A program made the translations under genes and the position numbers. DNA of 64,000 nucleotides from Caccoplasma_A sp045587545 (GTDB lineage Bacteria; Bacteroidota; Bacteroidia; Bacteroidales; G3-4614): assembly GCA_045587545.1 (NCBI GenBank), contig JAZNCN010000008.1, positions 36,418-100,417 of the forward strand, in the 5' to 3' direction. Numbering within the stretch: the stretch's first letter is position 1; each line of letters opens with the position of its first letter. The notes under the pieces were generated by a model. It was not told where the DNA came from, searched no databases, and saw only the letters and a program-made list of their open reading frames with translations. Positions 50,649 through 59,821 of this stretch are shown here, piece after piece.

Positions 50649-53600
50649 ATGGTATCATTTTTTAAAACCCTTACAAACAGTGTAATAGCAGTATCTTGCG
50701 ACCATAAGCTATCGCAAGAAGAGATTGAAAAACTATGTTGGCTATTTGGCTCGGCAAAAGAGATAAAACAAGATAGTGTCTCAGGAAAATTTGTCGGACC
50801 TCGCAAGGAGATGATAACTCCCTGGAGTACAAATGCCGTAGAGATAACTCAAAATATGGGATTAAAAGGAATTGCCCGTATTGAGGAGTATTTTAAAGTA
50901 AGTGGTAAAAACGTAAAGTACGATGCAATGTTGCAACGCCTTTATGACGGATTAAGCGAGGAGATATTTAATATTAACAAAACTCCCGATGCCATTGTAT
51001 ATATTGACGATATAGTAGAATACAATAAAAAAGAGGGATTGGCATTGAGTGAAGATGAGATACAATATCTAAACGATTTGTCGGCACGTATCGGTCGTAA
51101 ACTAACCGATAGTGAGGTGTTCGGATTCTCACAAGTGAACTCAGAGCACTGTCGTCATAAAATATTTAACGGAATATTTGTAATTGACGGAGAGGAAAAA
51201 GAGAGTTCACTCTTCAAAATGATTAAAAAAACATCAGAAACCAATCCTAACAAATTGGTATCGGCATATAAAGATAACGTAGCTTTTAATCAAGGACCTA
51301 CAGTAGAACAATTTGCCCCTGCAACACAAGATAAACCGGACTATTTTAAAGTAAAAGAAATAGATACTGTAATTTCATTAAAAGCAGAGACTCACAACTT
51401 CCCCACAACAGTTGAACCTTTCAACGGAGCGGCAACAGGAACGGGTGGTGAAATTCGTGACCGTTTAGGAGGAGGAAAAGCAAGTTTGCCTATTGCCGGA
51501 ACAGCAGTTTATATGACCTCATATCCTCGTACAGAGAAAGGACGTGCGTGGGAAAACGTAATGCCCGAGCGCGATTGGCTATATCAAACACCAGAGCAGA
51601 TATTGATAAAAGCATCAAATGGAGCATCAGACTTTGGTAACAAATTCGGACAACCTATGATTTGTGGTTCGTTGCTAACATTTGAGCACGAAGGTAACGA
51701 CAAAAAGTATGCTTATGACAAAGTAATCATGTTGGCAGGAGGTGTAGGATTTGGAACACGTCGCGATGCTATAAAAGGAACTCCATCTCCCGGAGAGAAA
51801 GTAGTAGTAATGGGTGGAGATAACTACCGCATTGGAATGGGCGGAGGAGCAGTATCATCAGTAGAGACAGGAGAATATGACAATGCCATAGAGTTGAATG
51901 CCGTACAACGTGCAAACCCGGAGATGCAAAAGAGGGTTTCTAACGTAATCAGAGCATTGGCAGAGGACGAAACCAACCCCATAATTTCAATTCACGACCA
52001 CGGTGCTGGAGGACACTTAAATGCACTATCTGAGTTGGTTGAGGCAACAGGTGGTAAAATTGAGATGGATAAATTACCTATCGGAGATACAACCCTATCG
52101 GCAAAAGAGATTGTAGGAAACGAAAGTCAAGAGCGTATGGGTATGGTAATTCCCGAAAAAGATATCCCATACGTTGAGCGTATAGCTGAGCGAGAGCGTG
52201 CTCCTATGTATGTAGTGGGAGAGACAACAGGCGATGACCGCTTTGTATTTGAACAAAAAGATGGAGTATGCCCCATAAATCTTGCAATGGAGGATATGTT
52301 TGGCAAAGCTCCCAAAACAATAATGAACGATGTAACAGTTGAGAGCAAATTCGAGGCTGTACCATATAAAGCATCAAAAATCCACAAGTACATTGAAGAT
52401 GTATTACAATTAGAGGCTGTGGCATGTAAAGATTGGCTTACAAATAAAGTTGACCGTTCGGTAACCGGAAAAGTAGCACGCCAACAATGTCAAGGAGAGA
52501 TACAGTTGCCTTTGAGCGATTGCGGAGTAGTAGCATTAGATTATCGTGGTAAGGCAGGTATTGCAACATCAATAGGACATGCACCACAAGCCGCACTCGT
52601 ATCGCCCGAAGCAGGTTCAGTGTTATCAATTGCCGAAGCACTGACAAACGTAGTGTTTGCACCTTTGTCTGAGGGAATAAAGAGTGTATCGTTAAGTGCA
52701 AACTGGATGTGGCCATGTAAAAACGAGGGAGAAGATGCACGTCTTTACAAAGCAGTTGAAGCATGCAGTCAATTTGCAATAGATTTGGGAATTAACATTC
52801 CAACAGGAAAAGATAGTTTGTCAATGACCCAAAAATATGGCGAAGACAAAGTATATTCACCCGGAACTGTGATTATTTCGGCAGGAGCAGAAGTTTCGGA
52901 CATTAAGAAAGTAGTATCGCCTGTAGTAAGCAATAAAGGCAGCTATCCTTTATATCATATTGATTTCTCATTTGATACATACAAATTAGGCGGTTCGGCA
53001 TTTGCTCAATCATTAGGCAAAGTAGGAGACGAAGTGCCAACTGTTCAAGATGCGGAATATTTCAAGAGCGCATTTGCAGCGGTACAAGAAATGATAAACA
53101 AAGGAGTTGTAGTTGCAGGACATGACATCTCAGCCGGAGGTCTATTAACAACTCTACTTGAGATGACCTTTGCAAACAGCCAAGGCGGTCTTGAAATAAA
53201 TCTTAATAAAATAAAAGAGCAAGACATCATAAAAGTATTGTTCAGCGAAAATCCCGGAGTGGTACTTCAGGTGAACAATGTAAAAGAAGCAGAGGCCATA
53301 ATGAAACAATACGGAGTACAATTCGTAAAATTAGGTCGTCCTTGCAAAGAGCGTCATTTGTTGGTATCAAAAGATGGAGCAGAGTATCAATTCGGAATTG
53401 ATTATCTACGTGATATTTGGTATTCATCATCATACCTATTAGACCGTAAGCAAAGTGGAGTAGAGTGTGCAAAAGCTCGTTTCAATAACTATAAAAAACA
53501 ACCAATCAAATGGAGAATGCCAAAAGCCTTTGAAGGAACAATGGCAAGCTACGGCATAGCCGCAGGTGCACGTCCTTCAACAGGAGTAAAAGCTGCAATT

Positions 53601-54341
53601 ATTCGAGAGAAAGGAGTAAACGGTGATCGCGAAATGGCATACTCACTATATCTTGCAGGCTTTGATGTGAAAGACGTACACATGACAGACCTTATGTCGG
53701 GAAGAGAGACTCTTGAAGATATAAATATGATAGTATATGTAGGAGGTTTCTCTAACTCTGACGTATTAGGTTCGGCAAAAGGTTGGGCAGGTGGATTCTT
53801 GTGGAATGAAAACGCAAAAAAAGCATTGGAAAAATTCTATGCGCGTAAAGATACACTTTCACTTGGAATATGTAACGGATGTCAATTGATGGTTGAGTTA
53901 GGCTTGCTTACACCTGACGATGAGAAGAAACCAACAATGCAACATAACGACTCTCATAAATTTGAGTCAGAGTTTATAGGATTAACTATACCACAGAACA
54001 ACTCGGTTATGTTCGGTTCATTGTCTGGTAGTAAATTAGGAGTATGGGTAGCACACGGCGAAGGAAAATTCTCATTGCCATACTCGCCCAAACACTATAA
54101 TGTAATAGCAAAATACAGCTATAATGAGTATCCTGCCAATCCAAACGGCTCACCAGCGGCAATAGCAGGTATAGCATCGCCCGACGGACGTCATTTGGCA
54201 ATGATGCCTCACTTGGAGCGAGCAATATTCCCATGGCAATGTGCATACTACAATCCACAAAGAGCAACTGACGAGGTTACGCCATGGATTGAGGCATTTG
54301 TAAATGCTCGTAAATGGGTTGAAGAGAATAGAGGAAAATAG
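50649..54341 (+). CDS. purL: Phosphoribosylformylglycinamidine synthase (large PurL)
   Basis: 1230 residues: the single-chain form. Uses glutamine and ATP to make FGAM from FGAR, step 4 of purine synthesis. N-terminal PurS-like domain (1-150), linker, two AIRS-like halves with the ATP-binding SEHCRHKIFNG, KAETHNFPTTVEPFNGAATGTGGEIRD, GHDISAGG, and a class I glutaminase at the end (~975-1230) with the nucleophile in GICNGCQLMVELGLL and H/E in AHGEGKF and its vicinity. Length and order match other large PurL. Followed by purF after 26 bases. Confidence 0.96.
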   Translation: MVSFFKTLTNSVIAVSCDHKLSQEEIEKLCWLFGSAKEIKQDSVSGKFVGPRKEMITPWSTNAVEITQNMGLKGIARIEEYFKVSGKNVKYDAMLQRLYDGLSEEIFNINKTPDAIVYIDDIVEYNKKEGLALSEDEIQYLNDLSARIGRKLTDSEVFGFSQVNSEHCRHKIFNGIFVIDGEEKESSLFKMIKKTSETNPNKLVSAYKDNVAFNQGPTVEQFAPATQDKPDYFKVKEIDTVISLKAETHNFPTTVEPFNGAATGTGGEIRDRLGGGKASLPIAGTAVYMTSYPRTEKGRAWENVMPERDWLYQTPEQILIKASNGASDFGNKFGQPMICGSLLTFEHEGNDKKYAYDKVIMLAGGVGFGTRRDAIKGTPSPGEKVVVMGGDNYRIGMGGGAVSSVETGEYDNAIELNAVQRANPEMQKRVSNVIRALAEDETNPIISIHDHGAGGHLNALSELVEATGGKIEMDKLPIGDTTLSAKEIVGNESQERMGMVIPEKDIPYVERIAERERAPMYVVGETTGDDRFVFEQKDGVCPINLAMEDMFGKAPKTIMNDVTVESKFEAVPYKASKIHKYIEDVLQLEAVACKDWLTNKVDRSVTGKVARQQCQGEIQLPLSDCGVVALDYRGKAGIATSIGHAPQAALVSPEAGSVLSIAEALTNVVFAPLSEGIKSVSLSANWMWPCKNEGEDARLYKAVEACSQFAIDLGINIPTGKDSLSMTQKYGEDKVYSPGTVIISAGAEVSDIKKVVSPVVSNKGSYPLYHIDFSFDTYKLGGSAFAQSLGKVGDEVPTVQDAEYFKSAFAAVQEMINKGVVVAGHDISAGGLLTTLLEMTFANSQGGLEINLNKIKEQDIIKVLFSENPGVVLQVNNVKEAEAIMKQYGVQFVKLGRPCKERHLLVSKDGAEYQFGIDYLRDIWYSSSYLLDRKQSGVECAKARFNNYKKQPIKWRMPKAFEGTMASYGIAAGARPSTGVKAAIIREKGVNGDREMAYSLYLAGFDVKDVHMTDLMSGRETLEDINMIVYVGGFSNSDVLGSAKGWAGGFLWNENAKKALEKFYARKDTLSLGICNGCQLMVELGLLTPDDEKKPTMQHNDSHKFESEFIGLTIPQNNSVMFGSLSGSKLGVWVAHGEGKFSLPYSPKHYNVIAKYSYNEYPANPNGSPAAIAGIASPDGRHLAMMPHLERAIFPWQCAYYNPQRATDEVTPWIEAFVNARKWVEENRGK

Positions 54342-54367
54342 TACAGAAAAATTATATCTAAAATACA

Positions 54368-55777
54368 ATGGGAGGACTATTTGGAACCATAAAAAAGAGT
54401 GATTGTGTTTCAGAACTATTTTACGGAACCGATTACAACTCACACCTTGGAACCAAGCGTGCAGGAATGGTAACAGTTAGTGGCGGAAACTTTATGCGTT
54501 CAATACACAATATAGAGAATTCATATTTCCGTACAAAATTTGAATCGGATTTACCCGAATTTTCAGGAAATGCGGGGTTGGGAGTAATAAGCGACACCGA
54601 TGCACAACCTATAATAATAAGCTCAAAACTTGGTAAATTTGCCATAGTAACAGTAGCAAAGATTAATAACCTCAAAGAGTTGGAGCAGGAGTTATTGGCG
54701 CAAGGACATCACTTTTGCGAACATAGCAACAATATAACCAATCAAACCGAGTTATTGGCAATGCTTATAGCCGAAGGCAAAGATTTTGTAAGCGGTATTG
54801 AGTACCTCTTCTCAAAGATAAAAGGATCATGTTCAATGCTGTTGCTTACTGAAGATTCTATAATAGCAGCACGCGACAAATATGGACGAACTCCTTTATA
54901 TATAGGAAGAGGAGCAGAGGGCAAAGGATTTGCAGTCTCTTCAGAAACCTGTTCTTTTCCCAACCTTGGTTATGAGGTAGAGCGTTGGTTAGGTCCGGGA
55001 GAGATAATGAAAATTACGGCAGAAGGCTACACACAAATACGCAAACCCAACGATAAAATGCAGATATGCTCATTCTTGTGGGTATATTTTGGTTATCCAT
55101 CATGCGAGTATGAAGGAAAGAATGTTGAGGAGATGCGATACGATTGTGGCGAAGCAATGGGACGAGCTGATGAGGTGGAAGTTGATTATGTGTCAGGTAT
55201 CCCCGATTCAGGAATAGGAATGTCGCTAGGCTACGCAATGGGAAAAGGTGTGCCATACAAAAGGGCAATAGTAAAATACACCCCAACTTGGCCACGAAGT
55301 TTCACTCCACCCACGCAAGAGCGTCGTGAGTTGGTAGCAAAAATGAAACTAATACCCAATAAGGCGTTGTTAAAAGATAAACGAGTGGTATTTTGTGACG
55401 ACTCAATAGTGAGAGGAACACAGTTGCGTGATAATATTAAAGATCTTTACCGTTGTGGGGCAAAAGAGGTGCATATTCGTATAGCATGTCCACCTATGAT
55501 TTACCCTTGTAAATTTTTGGGATTCTCGGCAACAAAAACAGAGTTGGAGTTGATATGTCGCAGAATAATACAAGACATGGAAGGAGATCATAACAAAAAC
55601 CTTGATGCCTATGCAAAAACAGGTTCGCCACAATATTGCGAGATGGTTGACCGCATACGTAAGCAGTTGGGTATAACCTCCTTGAAATTTAATCCAATCG
55701 AGACTCTTGTTGCTTCAATCGGGTTACCAAAAGAGCAGATATGTACGCACTGTTTTGACGGTTCAAGTTACGAGTAA
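54368..55777 (+). CDS. purF: Amidophosphoribosyltransferase-like protein lacking the glutaminase cysteine
   Basis: 469 residues. PurF makes phosphoribosylamine from PRPP and glutamine. The phosphoribosyltransferase half is intact (PRPP loop VVFCDDSIVRGTQL at 340-353), as are cysteines matching the B. subtilis-type 4Fe-4S site (C234, C381 and CTHC near the end). The N-terminal Ntn half is degenerate: the sequence begins MGGLFG where active enzymes have a processed Cys (CGxFG), and the HNGN oxyanion segment reads VAKINN. It may use free ammonia, or act beside a second, active PurF elsewhere. Cotranscribed with purL and the ferritin-like gene. Confidence 0.85.
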   Translation: MGGLFGTIKKSDCVSELFYGTDYNSHLGTKRAGMVTVSGGNFMRSIHNIENSYFRTKFESDLPEFSGNAGLGVISDTDAQPIIISSKLGKFAIVTVAKINNLKELEQELLAQGHHFCEHSNNITNQTELLAMLIAEGKDFVSGIEYLFSKIKGSCSMLLLTEDSIIAARDKYGRTPLYIGRGAEGKGFAVSSETCSFPNLGYEVERWLGPGEIMKITAEGYTQIRKPNDKMQICSFLWVYFGYPSCEYEGKNVEEMRYDCGEAMGRADEVEVDYVSGIPDSGIGMSLGYAMGKGVPYKRAIVKYTPTWPRSFTPPTQERRELVAKMKLIPNKALLKDKRVVFCDDSIVRGTQLRDNIKDLYRCGAKEVHIRIACPPMIYPCKFLGFSATKTELELICRRIIQDMEGDHNKNLDAYAKTGSPQYCEMVDRIRKQLGITSLKFNPIETLVASIGLPKEQICTHCFDGSSYE

Positions 55778-55796
55778 ACATTCTGAACAAAAAAAA

Positions 55797-55827
55797 GTAT
55801 AGGTTGTTTACAAAATAAAACCTATAC
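55797..55827 (+). promoter_or_regulatory. Hairpin just upstream of the ferritin-like start codon
   Basis: GTATAGGTT (55797-55805) pairs with AACCTATAC (55819-55827), loop of 13; the 3' arm ends 4 bases before ATG 55832. It could control read-through from purF or ribosome access. Confidence 0.4.
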
Positions 55828-55831
55828 CATT

Positions 55832-56269
55832 ATGATAAAACAAAAAATATCTGAAGCGTTGGCACTCTATGCTGGCGCTTCTTTATGGGTAGCCTATTAT
55901 AACCTTGCAATATCGTTGCAGTTGCGTAATCAAGGGTACGACGACCTTTCAGAGTTCCTTCGTACAATATATCGTAATCACTTAGAGCAGAGCGAAGATA
56001 TATATGATTATATGACCGATCAAGGTTCTATCCCTCAAATACGCGATATAGTAGAACTCCCTCAAAAGTTCGGTACGGTTGAAGAAGCCCTTGAACGTTC
56101 ATTAATACAAACCGTGCGCCTTACCGATACGTTAGAGTCGTTAATGGATATTATTATTGATGCAAAAGACCACACTACATACGTATCAATACAATATTTG
56201 CTTACGCAACAATTTAAGGAAGAGGTTGCAATCTCAAAAAAAATAGAAAAATTAAAACGAAAAATATAA
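55832..56269 (+). CDS. Ferritin-like protein without a ferroxidase centre
   Basis: 145 residues, about the core size of a four-helix ferritin. The match to bacterial ferritin is clear in fold-level sequence (YYNLAISLQLRNQGYDDLSEFLRTIYRNHLEQSEDIYDYMTDQGSIPQI, DHTTYVSIQYLLTQQFKEEVAISKKIEKLKRKI), but the iron ligands are replaced: the E50 position is H50, the H53 position Q53, and the first-helix Glu is a small residue. So it probably does not oxidise iron. It follows purF by 54 bases, which is an unexpected neighbour, and ends with a strong terminator. Role unknown. Confidence 0.65.
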   Translation: MIKQKISEALALYAGASLWVAYYNLAISLQLRNQGYDDLSEFLRTIYRNHLEQSEDIYDYMTDQGSIPQIRDIVELPQKFGTVEEALERSLIQTVRLTDTLESLMDIIIDAKDHTTYVSIQYLLTQQFKEEVAISKKIEKLKRKI

Positions 56270-56312
56270 TCAAAGAACCACAAATAGGCTTCGCTTCAAA
56301 TACTGCCAAAAG

Positions 56313-56341
56313 TGCTGCCAAATAATTTTGGCAGCATTTTT
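56313..56341 (+). terminator. Terminator of the purL-purF-ferritin operon
   Basis: TGCTGCCAAA / TTTGGCAGCA, 10-bp stem, 4-base loop TAAT, then TTTTTGTT. Confidence 0.92.
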
Positions 56342-56386
56342 GTTATATAATAGGTATAAACAAAAGAGAAGAAAAAATAATAAGAT

Positions 56387-56977
56387 ATGACCAAAGCAAA
56401 AAAATCGCAAAACATTGATGAAACAGAGGAGTTGAACAATATTGAGACAACAGAAACACCACAAGAATCTATTAACGAAGCTCAATCACAAACCGAGCCT
56501 GAAACAGCCGAAACTGACACTTTGTCAGAAGAAGTTGCATCGTTAAAAGAAAAAGTTGAACAGTTGACAAAAGAGAAACTTCTTTTAATGGCTGACTTTG
56601 ATAACTATCGCAAGCGCACCATAAAAGAGAAAGCCGATTTAATAAAATCAGGAGGCGAGGAGTGTCTTAAAAATCTGTTGCCTATAATTGATGATTTTGA
56701 AAGAAGTTTGCAAGCACTAAACACATCAACTGACGTTGAGGCATTAGTTGAAGGAGTAAATCTTATATACAATAAATTTAAAGGCTATCTTGCTCAAAAT
56801 GGAGTAAAAGAGATAGAGACAGCCGATGCCCCCTTTGATACAGAGTATCATGAGGCAGTAACCACATTCCCTGTTGAAGACCCCGAGAAGAAAGGCAAAG
56901 TAATAGATTGTGTTCAAAAAGGATACACTTTGAATGACAAAGTAATCCGATTCTCAAAAGTTGTAGTAGGGGAGTAA
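56387..56977 (+). CDS. grpE: GrpE nucleotide exchange factor
   Basis: 196 residues. Releases ADP from DnaK and acts as a thermosensor. Acidic, disordered start (1-50), long N-terminal coiled-coil dimer helix (~52-105, EEVASLKEKVEQLTKEKLLLMADFDNYRKRTIKEKADL), four-helix bundle, then the beta-wing (YHEAVTTFPVEDPEKKGKVIDCVQKGYTLNDKVIRFSKVVVGE). The characteristic motif D-x-x-K-G-x-V is present. Twelve bases before dnaJ. No TGAC-N5-GTCA element like those of clpB is seen upstream. Confidence 0.96.
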   Translation: MTKAKKSQNIDETEELNNIETTETPQESINEAQSQTEPETAETDTLSEEVASLKEKVEQLTKEKLLLMADFDNYRKRTIKEKADLIKSGGEECLKNLLPIIDDFERSLQALNTSTDVEALVEGVNLIYNKFKGYLAQNGVKEIETADAPFDTEYHEAVTTFPVEDPEKKGKVIDCVQKGYTLNDKVIRFSKVVVGE

Positions 56978-56989
56978 CATATAACGATT

Positions 56990-58150
56990 ATGGCTGAAAA
57001 AAGAGATTACTACGAGGTGTTAGAGGTATCAAAAAGTGCCACACCCGAAGAGATAAAAAAAGCTTACCGTAAAAAAGCAATACAATATCACCCCGATAAA
57101 AATCCTGGTGATAAAGAGGCAGAAGAGAAATTTAAAGAGGCAGCAGAGGCTTATGAGGTGTTAAGCGATCCTCAAAAGAAGGCTCGCTATGATCAATATG
57201 GCCATGCAGGAATGGGTGGAGCAGGAGGCTTCGGCGGAGGCTTTGGTGGCGGAATGAGTATGGAAGATATCTTCTCTCAATTCGGCGACATCTTTGGAGG
57301 TCACTTCGGAGGTGGTTTTGGTGGCTTTGGCGGTTTCGGAGGAGGTTCGCGCAAGCGTACCAATCGCGGAACCGATTTGAGAGTAAAGGTAAAACTTACC
57401 CTCAAAGAGATAGCTACAGGAGTAGAAAAAAAGATAAAAGTAAAAAAATATGTAGCTTGCGACCACTGTAAAGGAACAGGAGCTGAAAACGGAACAGCTT
57501 ACACAACATGTTCAAACTGTAATGGAAGCGGAGTGGTAACGCGTGTTCAGCAAACATTCCTTGGAGCAATGCAATCAACCACCACATGTCCCACATGTGG
57601 CGGAGAGGGAAAAACCATAACAAAAAAATGCCCTCACTGTAACGGAGAGGGAATACAAAAAGAGGACGAGGTAATAACCTTGAATATCCCTGCAGGAGTA
57701 ATGGAAGGAATGCAACTCTCAATGAGTGGCAAAGGAAACGCAGCACGCCATGGCGGAGTGCCCGGAGATCTATTAATACTTATAGAAGAGGAAGATCACC
57801 CCGATTTGTTACGCGATGAGAACGATTTGATATACAATGCACTTCTCGATTTTCCCACAGCGGCACTTGGCGGAAGCATTGAAATTCCAACCATTGACGG
57901 AAAAGTAAAAGTCAAAATAGAGCCGGGAACACAACCCGGAAAAATACTTCGTTTAAGAGGAAAGGGATTACCATCAGTAAATCGTTACGGAGTAGGAGAC
58001 TTATTGGTAAACATTTCGGTATATGTTCCTGAGAACTTAAATTCCGAAGAGCGCAAAGCAATAGAGAAATATCGTGAAGCATCTAATTTCTCACCTACAA
58101 AAGCTATTAAGGAGAGGATATTTTCTAAGATAAGACGTATGTTCGATTAA
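56990..58150 (+). CDS. dnaJ: DnaJ co-chaperone
   Basis: 386 residues. J domain (4-70) with HPD in QYHPDKNPGD, Gly/Phe-rich region (~75-125, GGFGGGFGGG), zinc-finger domain with four CxxCxGxG motifs (CDHCKGTG, CSNCNGSG, CPTCGGEG, CPHCNGEG; ~160-225) and two C-terminal substrate-binding domains (LNIPAGVMEGMQLSMSGKGNA; GDLLVNISVYVPENLNSEE). Full-length type I Hsp40. Acts with DnaK, GrpE (just upstream) and ClpB. A terminator follows. Confidence 0.97.
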   Translation: MAEKRDYYEVLEVSKSATPEEIKKAYRKKAIQYHPDKNPGDKEAEEKFKEAAEAYEVLSDPQKKARYDQYGHAGMGGAGGFGGGFGGGMSMEDIFSQFGDIFGGHFGGGFGGFGGFGGGSRKRTNRGTDLRVKVKLTLKEIATGVEKKIKVKKYVACDHCKGTGAENGTAYTTCSNCNGSGVVTRVQQTFLGAMQSTTTCPTCGGEGKTITKKCPHCNGEGIQKEDEVITLNIPAGVMEGMQLSMSGKGNAARHGGVPGDLLILIEEEDHPDLLRDENDLIYNALLDFPTAALGGSIEIPTIDGKVKVKIEPGTQPGKILRLRGKGLPSVNRYGVGDLLVNISVYVPENLNSEERKAIEKYREASNFSPTKAIKERIFSKIRRMFD

Positions 58151-58230
58151 TATTGATTATAAGAGGTCATCTACTGCTTAACTTGGAGAATGTAAACTTG
58201 GTCACATACGTTTTCTATGCTCACAATAAA

Positions 58231-58268
58231 AAAACAGAAAAGGTTTAAAACTTTTCTGTTTTTTTTAT
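58231..58268 (+). terminator. Terminator after dnaJ
   Basis: AAAACAGAAAAG / CTTTTCTGTTTT, 12-bp stem with an 8-base loop, then five more T; also able to work on the minus strand for the convergent EamA gene. Confidence 0.88.
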
Positions 58269-58313
58269 ATTTCTAATTGTTGCTAAGCAACGCACTAATT
58301 CCCTATTTTCTAA
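58268..58313. repeat. Dispersed AT-rich repeat with a TTGCTAAGCAA hairpin
   Basis: ATTTCTAATTGTTGCTAAGCAACGCACTAATTCCC... matches the AT-rich family at 15661 and 31463 in unit composition and includes a mini palindrome. It overlaps the final codons and stop of the EamA gene on the minus strand. Confidence 0.6.
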
Positions 58314-59238
58314 TTTTCAGGGGAAGTTTTGGGAACATCTTTCTGAAGCGAACAAGAATGTAGGTAATGTTACCACCTGCAACAACAAGGCAAACCGAGG
58401 CAACAATAAAAGCTAAACCAACGCAGTCGCGAGGGGTAAGAATTTCTCCAAACACTGTAATACCAAAGAATATGGCAGTAGCAGGCTCAAGTACGCCCAA
58501 AATGGCAGTGGGAGTAGAACCTATCTCTTGAATGGCAGTAGTAGTACAAATAAGAGAAATAGCAGTTGGGAATAGGGCAAGAGATATAATATTACCCCAT
58601 AGCCATAAGTTGTTTGGTAAAATAATCCCGTCGGCAAACAGCCAAGAGCGTACAGCAAACAATCCCCAACCAAAAAGTAATACATAAAACGTAACTTTAA
58701 TGGTTGCCATATCGCCTAACCCAACGCGGTTTATACCTACTATATATATAGCATAAGATAAGGCAGAACCCAAAACGAGCAGAGTGCCGGCCAAACTCAG
58801 AGTGCCACCTTCGCCACCCTCATATAGCAAACCGATGCCAACAAGAGCCATAACAATGCACAACACTGTCTGTAATGTAAGTTTCTCTTTGAAGCATAAA
58901 GTCATAATGCCAGCCACCATAACAGGGTAAACAAACAGCAGGGTAGAGGCAATACCTGCCTCCATATAGTTATAGCTCATATAAAGAGTCAGCGATGAAG
59001 CTGCAAACAGAATGCCCATTATCACAAGAGGGAGAATTTGCCTTCGTTCAATCTTAAAACTACGTCTTCTCCACTTAAGCATAAGAGCCAAAATAGGAAT
59101 AGCAAAAAGGTATCTGAAAAAGAGGACAGAATCAGCGTCCATGCCATCGTTGTACAATGGCAATGTAAATAGCGGATTCATTCCGTAGGTAGCAGCCGAA
59201 ATAGCCCCTAAAAAGTACCCTTTAACTTTGTTGTTCAT
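58303..59238 (-). CDS. EamA/DMT-family transporter
   Basis: 311 residues with ten membrane helices in two EamA repeats (KGYFLGAISAATYGMNPLFTLPLY ... ALSYAIYIVGINRVGLGDMATIKVTFYVLLFGWGLF ... TPTAILGVLEPATAIFFGITVFGEILTPRDCVGLAFIVASVCLV). The second repeat's E-P-A-T motif is typical. Inner-membrane exporter or importer of small metabolites; substrate unknown. The C-terminal tail is basic (RFRKMFPKLPLKIRK) and its last codons lie in a dispersed repeat. Confidence 0.88.
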   Translation of the reverse strand: MNNKVKGYFLGAISAATYGMNPLFTLPLYNDGMDADSVLFFRYLFAIPILALMLKWRRRSFKIERRQILPLVIMGILFAASSLTLYMSYNYMEAGIASTLLFVYPVMVAGIMTLCFKEKLTLQTVLCIVMALVGIGLLYEGGEGGTLSLAGTLLVLGSALSYAIYIVGINRVGLGDMATIKVTFYVLLFGWGLFAVRSWLFADGIILPNNLWLWGNIISLALFPTAISLICTTTAIQEIGSTPTAILGVLEPATAIFFGITVFGEILTPRDCVGLAFIVASVCLVVAGGNITYILVRFRKMFPKLPLKIRK

Positions 59239-59524
59239 ATATAATAGATAAACGTTGCAAATTTATATAAAAACAGAGTTCATTATAACGCTGTTTACAA
59301 ATTTATTTTTACAATAAGAAAAATGGTTGCTAAACACAAACAAAAATGCAAGTTTTTAAGAGTAATGGCTCAAAAACTTGCAAAATAATATAATATTTAT
59401 GCAATATGCATTATTCGGTTGTCAGCTATCAGTTGTTAGTTAATAAACATTGGTTTGTTGAATTAGTAGTTAAAAACCATTCCTAATTAATAAAAACCAT
59501 TAACCAATATAAAAACAAACAATT
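59239..59524. other. Intergenic region with hairpin and repeat arm
   Basis: 286 AT-rich bases upstream of the EamA gene and of the small lipoprotein. Holds an 11-bp hairpin TGCAAGTTTTT/AAAAACTTGCA (59347-59382), then a dispersed-repeat arm (GTCAGCTATCAGTTGTTAG, 59421-59440) and two copies of AAAACCATT.... No further gene. Confidence 0.5.
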
Positions 59525-59821
59525 ATGAAACACTTAAAACATTATGCAGGCGTCTTAACAATTCTAATGCTGTTGCCATTAATTACTATAACTTCATGTA
59601 GCGATGACGAAGAAGGTCTGATACAAAATCAACCCCCACTCCAAAAGCACCATGCAATACTCTATTTGAAAACCATGAAAACACGATTTGGCATGTCTGC
59701 ACAAATCGACAGTGCACTGGCTCGTCCTGATGTTGACAGCGTAATTATTATGGCAGAACACCATAAAACGGGGTTGCATTTCACTGAGATGCAACTCCGT
59801 TTCTCTTTTACGACTAATTAG
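59525..59821 (+). CDS. Short lipoprotein, probably truncated
   Basis: 98 residues. Lipobox ITSC (Cys26) with the acidic SDDEEG after it, a type II lipoprotein signal typical of the phylum. The mature part (LQKHHAILYLKTMKTRFGMSAQIDSALARPDVDSVIIM) is short and of no recognised family. The last 18 codons are encoded by a 13-bp terminator hairpin and by a dispersed palindrome, so the natural C-terminus is probably lost and the stop is fortuitous. Repeat arms flank the gene on both sides. Confidence 0.55.
   Translation: MKHLKHYAGVLTILMLLPLITITSCSDDEEGLIQNQPPLQKHHAILYLKTMKTRFGMSAQIDSALARPDVDSVIIMAEHHKTGLHFTEMQLRFSFTTN
59767..59811 (+). terminator. Terminator hairpin inside the short lipoprotein ORF
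   Basis: AACGGGGTTGCAT / ATGCAACTCCGTT (13 bp, one G-U), loop of 9, followed by TCTCTTTT. Its core GTTGCAT...ATGCAAC equals that of the hairpin at 15201-15236. Confidence 0.75.
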
